DNA from: a virus
Direction: 5' to 3' (one strand)
Virus record (IMG/VR): IMGVR_UViG_3300046506_000165
Coordinates: 1-43,164 of that record
DNA length: 43,164 bases
Position numbers and translations under genes: made by a program. Under the pieces are notes generated by a model. The model was not told the DNA's origin and searched no databases. It worked only from the letters and a program-made list of their open reading frames with translations. The first letter of the stretch is position 1; every line of letters starts with the position of its first letter. This document shows, piece by piece, positions 37,454-43,164 of the stretch.

Positions 37454-38407
37454 ATGAACGCACACATCATGCAGGACGCTCAGCAGGTCGCGATGAGCTT
37501 TCTTATCCGTCAGGCCTCGTTGATCGAGCCGACGGTCTACGCGATCCGGTATCAGGACATTCAGTACCCCGGCCTGGTCCCGGTCGACACCACGGCGCCG
37601 GAATGGATTCAGTCCGTCACCTATTTCTCCATGGACGGCGTCGGTCAGGCGCAGTGGTTCAACGGCAACGCCCAGGACGTCCCGAAGGTCGAACTGACCC
37701 GCGAGAAGTTCGAAACCGGCGTCAGCATGGCCGCGATCGGCTATGGGTACAATCTCGAAGAACTTGGCACTGCTCAGTTGCTCGGGATGAACCTTACGCC
37801 GGACAAGGCTTCGCTCGCACGCCGAGTTGCCGAAGAAAAAATCGATACCGTCGCCTTCGTGGGCGATGCTGCGAAGGGGCTGACCGGCCTGGTCAATGCC
37901 AGCACGCCGACCGCCACCACGGCGCCGGCAGATGGCACGGCTTCCGCAACGACATTCGCCAGCAAGACGCCTGATCAGATCCTCCGGGATGTGAACGGCC
38001 AACTCACCGGCATCTTCACCGGTACGCTCGGCGCGGAAATCGCGGACACGCTGCTGTTTCCGTATTCGGTGTTGCTCGACATCTCCACTCGCCGGATTGA
38101 CTCGGTCAACCAGACCACAATCCTTGAATGGATCCAGAAGAACAACATCTACACCCTCACGACCGGCCAGCCGCTCACGATCCGCGGCATGTTCGGCTAC
38201 CTCGACACGGCAGGCGCATCGAGCACGAAGCGCATGGTTGCCTACCGCCGTTCGCCGGAAGTGCTGAAGATGCACATCCCCATGCCGTTCCGGTTCCTGC
38301 CGGCCTGGCAGACCGGGCCGCTCAAGTTCGACGTCCCGGGCATCTTCCGTCTCGGCGGTGTCGATATCCGGCGTCCGAAGTCCATCCGATACCTTGATGG
38401 GATCTGA
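37454..38407 (+). CDS. major capsid protein (DUF2184)
   Basis: This 317-residue protein matches the DUF2184 group of HK97-fold capsids: TYFSMDGVGQAQWFNG, then YGYNLEELGTAQLLGMNLTP, AFVGDAAKGLTGLVN and a C-terminal LPAWQTGPLKFDVPGIFRLG. It forms the icosahedral shell. It follows DUF2213 and cement genes, and an AAGGAG site precedes the ATG. Length is within the family range. Confidence 0.88.
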   Translation: MNAHIMQDAQQVAMSFLIRQASLIEPTVYAIRYQDIQYPGLVPVDTTAPEWIQSVTYFSMDGVGQAQWFNGNAQDVPKVELTREKFETGVSMAAIGYGYNLEELGTAQLLGMNLTPDKASLARRVAEEKIDTVAFVGDAAKGLTGLVNASTPTATTAPADGTASATTFASKTPDQILRDVNGQLTGIFTGTLGAEIADTLLFPYSVLLDISTRRIDSVNQTTILEWIQKNNIYTLTTGQPLTIRGMFGYLDTAGASSTKRMVAYRRSPEVLKMHIPMPFRFLPAWQTGPLKFDVPGIFRLGGVDIRRPKSIRYLDGI

Positions 38408-38419
38408 GGAGAAACGGAT

Positions 38420-38824
38420 ATGAAGTTCACCAACACCCAGAAGGGCCCGCGCGGCCTGAACGCAATCTCTGGCCCGGTTCTTATCGACCCGGGTCAGACC
38501 GTCGAGGTCGATGTCTACGTTCGCGAGCAGCAGCACATCGAGGCTGCAGGCTGGTTCGACGTCAAAGGCTCCTACAAGGATAACCCGGAAACATCGTCCG
38601 GTCCTGCTCTCAAGGCAGGGGCTGCAGACACGAGCGCTGAACTCGAAGACCTCAAGAAGCAGTTGGCCGAGCGTGATGCCGAACTGGCAAAGCTCAAGGC
38701 CGATGCTGGCGGGTCGGAGCGCGAAGACCTCAAGAAGCAGGCGGATGAGCTTGGCATTGAGTATGCCCGCAACATCCCGACCGAGAAGCTCAAAGAGCTG
38801 ATCGATATCAAGCTCGCATCCTGA
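38420..38824 (+). CDS. hypothetical head protein with coiled coil
   Basis: This 134-residue protein has a beta-rich N-terminal part (RGLNAISGPVLIDPGQTVEV), a charged coiled coil (about 73-100) and a C-terminal helical element (KKQADELGIEYARNIPTEKL) like HeH/SAP motifs. It follows the capsid gene and may be an accessory head protein. A GC-rich hairpin follows. Confidence 0.55.
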   Translation: MKFTNTQKGPRGLNAISGPVLIDPGQTVEVDVYVREQQHIEAAGWFDVKGSYKDNPETSSGPALKAGAADTSAELEDLKKQLAERDAELAKLKADAGGSEREDLKKQADELGIEYARNIPTEKLKELIDIKLAS

Positions 38825-38830
38825 CAATAA

Positions 38831-38855
38831 CCCCGGCGGGCAACTGCCGGGGCTT
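38831..38855 (+). terminator. GC-rich hairpin, weak terminator
   Basis: CCCCGGC (38831-38837) pairs with GCCGGGG (38846-38852) around an 8-base loop, followed by CTTTCCC. The T tract is short, so it may only attenuate transcription after the highly expressed capsid genes. Confidence 0.5.
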
Positions 38856-38877
38856 TCCCTCCTCGGAGAATATCCCA

Positions 38878-39099
38878 ATGGCCAACATCAAGAACCTATG
38901 CGAGTTTCCGATCCAGATCGGGGGCGTCAGCATCAGCCCGCGCGGCACGGCGCTGATTAAGCGGTGGGATGTGCTGCAGAATTCCGATCAGTCCAAAGCA
39001 CTCCTCAACGCAAAAGCGATTGAGGTTGTCGAGGAAGAGCAGAAGAGCAAGAAAACCAAGAAGGGCAATGCCGATGGCGTATCAGACGCCGACGCCTGA
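38878..39099 (+). CDS. small hypothetical head protein
   Basis: This 73-residue protein has a beta-rich N-terminus (CEFPIQIGGVSISPRGTALI) and a strongly charged Lys/Glu-rich tail. It overlaps the next gene by 26 bp. Such short proteins commonly sit between capsid and head-tail connector genes. Function unknown. Confidence 0.5.
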   Translation: MANIKNLCEFPIQIGGVSISPRGTALIKRWDVLQNSDQSKALLNAKAIEVVEEEQKSKKTKKGNADGVSDADA

Positions 39100-39463
39100 A
39101 ACCTTCAAAGCCCGGTATCCGGAATTTGTTTCGGTCTCCGATGCCTTGATGCAGTTGATGCTCAACGAGGCATTTGATCAGGTCGGAGAGCTTTGGTATG
39201 ATCGGGATAGAGCCAGGGCTCAGATGCTCTTGGTTGCCCACAATCTCACCATGGAAGGTGAGCCAGGGAGAAGCGCGTCTGGTCAGGGAACGGCAGGCAC
39301 GGGCACGGTGAAGCGCCGCAAGGTCGGCGATGTCGAGGTCGAGTTTGCTACTCCTGGCTCATCCTCTGGCGAAGGCGATAGTAGCGGCTATCTGGCAACG
39401 ATCTACGGCAAGGCGTTTCTCGAACTGCTCCGCAAGAATTTCCCGGCTGTGGCGGTCGTCTGA
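39074..39463 (+). CDS. DUF4054 head-tail connector protein
   Basis: The start at 39074 (MAYQTPTPETFKARYPEFVS) gives 129 residues matching DUF4054: FDQVGELWYDRDRARAQMLL, LVAHNLTMEGEPGRSASGQG, VGDVEVEF and a final FLELLRKNFPAVAVV. Family members are connectors placed under the portal. AAGGG lies about eight bases upstream. Confidence 0.75.
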   Translation: MAYQTPTPETFKARYPEFVSVSDALMQLMLNEAFDQVGELWYDRDRARAQMLLVAHNLTMEGEPGRSASGQGTAGTGTVKRRKVGDVEVEFATPGSSSGEGDSSGYLATIYGKAFLELLRKNFPAVAVV

Positions 39464-39936
39464 TGTTCACCATCGGTGTCAAACGCAAGGTTGTTGGTTC
39501 GGTATATGCCAATCTCGGCCAATCATTGGTTGGTCCAAAACAGGTCAAGGTCGGGTTCCCGGCCGGCGAAGCTGATCAAGACAACATTCAAAAGGCGATC
39601 TGGAACGAGTTCGGTACGCGCGGCGGCGCATCCGGCGGTGGCTGGGGTGGACCTATCCCAGAGCGCCCCTTCATGCGCAACGCGGTACGCGACAACAAGT
39701 CGAAATATCGAAACGCGCTTCGGACGTCGGCGGCGAAAATACTGACCGGGCAGACTGGCCTTAAAACGGTCCTTTCCAAGCTCGGCATACTCGGGCAGGG
39801 CGATATCCAAGCCGAAATCACGGCGCTGATGTCGCCACCGAATTCACCGGTTACCGTCGCACTCAAAGGCTCGAGCAAGCCGCTGATTGACTCGGGCGAG
39901 ATGCGCGGCGCTGTTACCTACAAGGTGGATGAATGA
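39463..39936 (+). CDS. virion morphogenesis / tail completion protein (HK97 gp10-like)
   Basis: This 157-residue protein has the gp10-like pattern: KVGFPAGEADQDNIQKAIWN, EFGT, then GPIPERPFMRNAVRDNKSKY and a C-terminal KPLIDSGEMRGAVTYKV. These are neck or tail-completion proteins. Its start overlaps the upstream stop (TGATG) and its stop overlaps the next start (ATGA). Confidence 0.75.
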   Translation: MFTIGVKRKVVGSVYANLGQSLVGPKQVKVGFPAGEADQDNIQKAIWNEFGTRGGASGGGWGGPIPERPFMRNAVRDNKSKYRNALRTSAAKILTGQTGLKTVLSKLGILGQGDIQAEITALMSPPNSPVTVALKGSSKPLIDSGEMRGAVTYKVDE

Positions 39937-40265
39937 TTGACGTTGCCATTGCGATAGACGGTGAGGCGGTCAACGTTCAGCGTACCAGGCATGCGGCTGG
40001 AGCTTACAACGCCGACGGGGATTTTATTCCCGGTATCCCAGAAACCGTATCGATCCGTGCAGCCATTCAGCCGGTCAAAGGCAATCAGCTTATGGATATG
40101 CCGGAAGGCATTCGAGCCGAGGCCGGATGGATTGCGTGGAGCCGATCAGACATGGCGCTTGATGACCAGATCGTCAGTGCGACCATAACGTACCGCGTTC
40201 TCTTCGTATGGCCACGAGCCGAAGGCGCGTTCTGGCGCGCGGCGCTCGGCAGGATGCAGAAATGA
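39933..40265 (+). CDS. hypothetical neck/head-closure protein
   Basis: This 110-residue beta-rich protein (YNADGDFIPGIPETVSIRAA, IQPVKGNQLMDMPEGIRAEA) has the look and position of a head-closure or neck protein. 4-bp overlaps join it to both neighbours. The specific family is not recognised with confidence. Confidence 0.6.
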   Translation: MIDVAIAIDGEAVNVQRTRHAAGAYNADGDFIPGIPETVSIRAAIQPVKGNQLMDMPEGIRAEAGWIAWSRSDMALDDQIVSATITYRVLFVWPRAEGAFWRAALGRMQK

Positions 40266-40765
40266 CGGACAACGAAGTCCATGGGACATTGGTGCAGTGG
40301 GTCGCGGCGATCACCGGCAAGACTACCATCAAGGCTCATCAGAGCGGGCCGGCGCCGACATTGCCGTACGTCATGGTGAATTTCACCGGATCTAATCAGG
40401 TTCGGGATCATGAGCAGACTGTGGAATATACCGATACCGGCGTGCCAAACACATCCGGGAAGAACAAGATCAGCGCTGCACCGGTCATCGAAATGGAGTG
40501 GCGTTTCTCGGTTCATGCCTATGGGCCTACGCCTACCGACATTCTCCGCCCTATCGTCTCGGCCGCCAAGCTCTCGCAAGTCATGGAGCCGATGTATCCG
40601 GGCCTTGTCATCCATGAGGTATCGAGGATCAGGAGCGTTCCAGACTGGATCGATAGCCAGTGGGAGCCCCGCGCCCAAATTGACATCATGGTTCATGGCC
40701 TGACGCGCGACGGGTTCATCATCGATACGATCGACCAATACAGTCTCGATATTCAGCGAGACTAA
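40262..40765 (+). CDS. neck/tail terminator protein (gp12-like)
   Basis: This 167-residue protein starts at 40262. It carries the pattern of LIC_12616-like or gp12-like neck terminators: LPYVMVNFTGSNQVRDHEQT, EMEWRFSVHAYGPTPTDILR, then RAQIDIMVHGLTRDGFIIDT. These proteins cap the tail tube and bind the connector. It lies directly before the sheath gene as expected. Confidence 0.65.
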   Translation: MTDNEVHGTLVQWVAAITGKTTIKAHQSGPAPTLPYVMVNFTGSNQVRDHEQTVEYTDTGVPNTSGKNKISAAPVIEMEWRFSVHAYGPTPTDILRPIVSAAKLSQVMEPMYPGLVIHEVSRIRSVPDWIDSQWEPRAQIDIMVHGLTRDGFIIDTIDQYSLDIQRD

Positions 40766-40813
40766 TCCCAACATCAACCGCCCGGTTTGGGCCTTTCACG
40801 AAAGGACAGCAGA

Positions 40814-41956
40814 ATGGCTATTCTGCCGTATAATCGCGTTGTCAACGTGACTTTGTCGCGAAACGACGCTTTCCCGAGCCGTCGCGGTTTCGGTACGCAA
40901 CTCATGCTTACGACCGTCGCGCTGGCGGGAAAGGTCGATGCTACCCATCGGACGAAGCTTTACGGCTCCCTCGACGAAGTGGTCGCAGATTGGGCGACGA
41001 CGACGGACGTTTACAAGGCGGCGCTGTCTGCATTCTCGCAGAACCCGCGCCCGACACAGATCAAGGTCGGATTCGTCGCCATCGATGTCACTCCGACGGC
41101 GGCAGAGTTGCAGACGGAACTCAATTCTCTCTACGATTCCGACCAGGATTGGTACTTCATCACGACGGACAGTGTTCTTCGCGATATCGCCGCCGCTGAC
41201 GGACTCGTCGCCTGGACGCAGGCTAAGAATAAGCTTGCCGTTCTGGACAGCAACGCAGTCGCCACTCAGTCGCCATCGGATACGACGTCCATTGCAGCCC
41301 GCAACAAGGGCGAATTCGACCGCACCGGCATCTTCTACCATCCGAATGCCGCGATGTACTCTGCGGCCTCGATTGCGGCCTATATGTCAACGCGGAATTT
41401 CGATGACGCAAATACGGCATATACCGCGAAGTTCAAAAACCTCCCAGGTATCGAGGCGGTCAATCTCGGCTATGCCGCCATTACGGCAATCACCGGCTTT
41501 ACGCCCGGCGTTGGTCAATCCGAGACTGTTGGCCACATGGCCAATACCTATATCGACATCGGCGGACGGAACTTCATGGTGGAAGGCTCAACCCTTACCG
41601 CCAACGTCTTTCTCGATGAAATCCACACCACGGACTGGATCGTCGCGCGCACCGAGGAAGAGGCATTGGGTATCATGCTCAACAATGCCCGTATCCCGTT
41701 CACCGATCAGGGCATGCAGATGCTTGCCGGCGCAGCGCGCACCGTCATGCAATCTGCGACGCGCGCCGGTCTTATCGCTCAGGACCTCGATCCAACGACC
41801 GGAGATTATGCCCCTGCCGTTGTGATCACGGTTCCTTCGGTGTTCGACGTTCCGGAAAGCCAGCGAAAAGCACGTATCGCCCCAGCGATCTCCGTGCGGT
41901 TCCGCTATGCCGGCGCCGTGCATTACACGACCATCAACTACATCATGACCTTCTGA
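40814..41956 (+). CDS. tail sheath protein (DUF3383)
   Basis: This 380-residue protein starts at ATG 40814, seven bases after AAAGGA. It matches DUF3383 sheaths: RVVNVTLSRNDAFPSRRGFG, TQIKVGFVAID, FYHPNAAMYSAASIAAYMST, AAITGFTPGVG-like residues, and a C-terminal VRFRYAGAVHYTTINYIMTF. It forms the contractile sheath, which establishes the phage as a myovirus. Confidence 0.9.
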   Translation: MAILPYNRVVNVTLSRNDAFPSRRGFGTQLMLTTVALAGKVDATHRTKLYGSLDEVVADWATTTDVYKAALSAFSQNPRPTQIKVGFVAIDVTPTAAELQTELNSLYDSDQDWYFITTDSVLRDIAAADGLVAWTQAKNKLAVLDSNAVATQSPSDTTSIAARNKGEFDRTGIFYHPNAAMYSAASIAAYMSTRNFDDANTAYTAKFKNLPGIEAVNLGYAAITAITGFTPGVGQSETVGHMANTYIDIGGRNFMVEGSTLTANVFLDEIHTTDWIVARTEEEALGIMLNNARIPFTDQGMQMLAGAARTVMQSATRAGLIAQDLDPTTGDYAPAVVITVPSVFDVPESQRKARIAPAISVRFRYAGAVHYTTINYIMTF

Positions 41957-41970
41957 TCGGAGACTGACAG

Positions 41971-42405
41971 ATGGCTACCACCACAGCATATTCGTTCATC
42001 AACGTCAGCGCGACGGTCGATGGCCAGCAGGTACAATCCCCGTGGGATGGTGATGACGCACTTGTCGTCACCCAGGGGGCTGATGCTGGTCAGGGTATTG
42101 TCGGTGCCGACGGTTCCGGCATCTTCTCCATCTCGGCTGACAGGTCGGCAACGATCAGCGTCAAGCTGATGCACACAAGCGCGACCCACAGGCTTCTGAT
42201 GCAGAAGGAAAAGCGTCAGAAAGCTCTTGGTTCTGCTGCGGCAGCCTTCCCGTTCTCGTTCATGGATAGCGGTTCTGGTGAGGGCGGATCAGCCGACAAG
42301 TGCTTCATCATGACGCGTCCCGTCGACCAGAAGGGCAAGAACGCCAATGTCCGAGAATGGACGCTCTGGACCGCTGACTGGACCCCGGAGATCCCCAATG
42401 GCTGA
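41971..42405 (+). CDS. tail tube protein (DUF3277)
   Basis: This 144-residue protein matches the DUF3277/KPP10-type tube: YSFINVSATVDGQQVQSPWD, IFSISADRSATISVKLMHTS and a final EWTLWTADWTPEIPNG. It polymerises into the inner tube. It follows the sheath gene and precedes the tail assembly chaperone, the canonical order. Confidence 0.88.
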   Translation: MATTTAYSFINVSATVDGQQVQSPWDGDDALVVTQGADAGQGIVGADGSGIFSISADRSATISVKLMHTSATHRLLMQKEKRQKALGSAAAAFPFSFMDSGSGEGGSADKCFIMTRPVDQKGKNANVREWTLWTADWTPEIPNG

Positions 42406-42850
42406 AAAAAAGATCGGCTCGGAGACCTATAAGGTAGATCCGCTGCTCGCCTCTGAGGCGCTTATTCTACAGGCACGGTTACTGCGGGCCGCCGGGCCTC
42501 TTGCGGCAAAACTTCCGGCTATCCTCGCATCTCGCCGGCCTGACGCCTCCGTTGAGGAAAAAGAGGCCGCCGAGGCCGCTGCGCTGGCAGCTATCACCGA
42601 CGTTTTCTCCGGTATGTCTCCAGTTGACTTTGCTACTCTGGTCAAGGATGTCGTGGAAATTGCCATGATCAAGCGTCCATCCGGCCAATACGATCAGGTT
42701 GACCTCGACGGTGATCTTTCCAGCCGCAAGGGCGATATCCTGCCGCTGGCTATCCTTGTGTTGCGGGAACAGTTTGGGGATTTTTTCTCCGCCGCCCTGG
42801 CGAATGGAGCCCGCGCGATGGCGGCAAAGGGCTCACAGAGCGTGAAGTAG
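42398..42850 (+). CDS. tail assembly chaperone, short form
   Basis: This 150-residue protein starts at 42398 (MAEKKIGSETYKVDPLLASE). It fits the helical tail assembly chaperones found between tube and tape-measure genes of DUF3383 phages. Near codon 129 it contains the heptamer T-TTT-TTC at 42781-42787 in the correct phase for -1 slippage. The -1 frame stays open to 43020, so a longer form of about 207 residues is expected, as for lambda G and GT. Confidence 0.75.
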   Translation: MAEKKIGSETYKVDPLLASEALILQARLLRAAGPLAAKLPAILASRRPDASVEEKEAAEAAALAAITDVFSGMSPVDFATLVKDVVEIAMIKRPSGQYDQVDLDGDLSSRKGDILPLAILVLREQFGDFFSAALANGARAMAAKGSQSVK

Positions 42851-43020
42851 ACAAGATAGCGCCAAACATCAATCTCTGGTTATGGCGTCCTATTCTGTCA
42901 GACCCACCAGTATACACCATGTCCGATCTCAAGACGTGGGTTACCCTAGTGGATGTGATGGACGCGCATGAGGCACTGGATCTAAAGGCCGCGATGTCGG
43001 AGAAGTCAGCCGAAACGTAG
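42787..43020 (+). CDS. -1-frame extension of the tail assembly chaperone
   Basis: After slippage at TTTTTTC the -1 frame reads 77 codons, including VDKIAPNINLWLWRPILSDP and YTMSDLKTWVTLVDVMDAHE, clearly protein-like. It has no ribosome site of its own; an internal ATG at 42919 would give only 33 residues. The segment resembles the small DUF6889-type product found after chaperones in related phages. It would help load the chaperone on the tape measure. Confidence 0.6.
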   Translation, partial: LRRPGEWSPRDGGKGLTEREVDKIAPNINLWLWRPILSDPPVYTMSDLKTWVTLVDVMDAHEALDLKAAMSEKSAET

Positions 43021-43031
43021 CCGAGCGCCAA

Positions 43032-43164
43032 TTATTTTTTGATGATACCAAAGGACTGAGCTGTCCCTTTTACAATGGTGCATTCTGCATCAGAAGCCTT
43101 CTCGGCCGTTCCAGAATCCACCGAAACCTTGATGGAAATAAACCCGAACGCGCCTGGATTATCC
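43032..43164 (-). CDS. C-terminal end of an unknown reverse-strand protein (truncated by window edge)
   Basis: The reverse strand is open from the right edge to a TAA at 43034-43032 and encodes about 43 residues (NPGAFGFISIKVSVDSGTAE, then CTIVKGTAQSFGIIKK). The composition is protein-like, with alternating strands. It converges on the chaperone extension 11 bp away. A reversed gene between chaperone and tape measure suggests another moron. Function unknown. Confidence 0.5.
   Translation of the reverse strand, partial: DNPGAFGFISIKVSVDSGTAEKASDAECTIVKGTAQSFGIIKK

Noticed and set aside
36998-38878. 626-codon reverse frame across the capsid and cement genes
   Set aside because: The forward frames match known virion families with correct starts. 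The reverse frame is an artefact of GC-rich codon use.
40938-41825. 295-codon forward frame inside the sheath gene
   Set aside because: It is an Arg/Ser/Pro-rich shadow of the DUF3383 gene.
42820-42832. GGCAAAG as the frameshift site of the tail chaperone
   Set aside because: It does not allow proper P-site re-pairing. TTTTTTC at 42781-42787 is a much better slippery heptamer and lies in the same open overlap.

Overview
The window looks like most of the genome of a temperate, contractile-tailed phage (myovirus) of an alphaproteobacterium, most likely of the order Rhizobiales. The sheath (DUF3383), tube (DUF3277), major capsid (DUF2184), DUF2213, DUF4054 and DUF1073 portal genes define the virion type. 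A GapR/DUF2312 gene, the moderately high GC content and the early-gene repertoire point to the host group. The 3' half of a tRNA-Val(GAC) gene lies beside the integrase, with phage genes on both sides of it. This is therefore an intact attP, and the sequence is the circular or virion form rather than an att-flanked prophage. Tape-measure and most baseplate genes are missing and presumably lie between the right and left window edges.

Layout. 1-3224: end of the tail region (spike C-terminus, DUF2612 baseplate protein, tail fibre, DUF4376 protein). 3221-4092: reverse-strand FkbM methyltransferase moron with its own promoter. 4340-6825: lysis cassette (M15 endolysin, holin-like protein, overlapping spanin pair, small membrane proteins). 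6893-6987: bidirectional terminator and attP. 7059-18368: one long reverse-strand operon of about 25 tightly overlapping genes. It runs from a strong promoter at 18426-18454 through a pentapeptide-repeat protein, RecT-like and NinB recombination proteins, HNH and DUF968 nucleases and an Ea22-like protein to xis and int. 18426-19162: the immunity region, with a short HTH repressor, a divergent Cro-like gene and four copies of a 15-bp operator. 19162-27045: rightward early operon with GapR homologue, degraded cytosine methyltransferase, adenine methyltransferase, PD-(D/E)XK-like protein, a DUF1064 gene apparently split by an HNH endonuclease, DUF1376 replication protein and a DnaA domain IV protein. 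27046-28165: a boundary region with two terminators and small genes. 28166-43020: packaging, head and tail genes up to the tail assembly chaperone and its probable -1 frameshift extension. 43032-43164: the end of another reverse-strand gene.

How the genes work together. The repressor probably binds the four operators and silences both early promoters. The leftward operon supplies recombination, accessory and excision functions; the rightward operon supplies DNA modification and replication. Late genes then run rightward through the genome ends into the tail and lysis genes. The most notable features are a portal carrying a C-terminal Acb1-type 2H phosphodiesterase domain (probable anti-CBASS activity), an SGNH-esterase/FnIII adhesin encoded inside the head cluster, the split DUF1064 gene, the gutted methyltransferase, the 16-copy pentapeptide DNA repeat and the FkbM moron.

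All family names come from reading the sequence and recalling family signatures. No database search was run.
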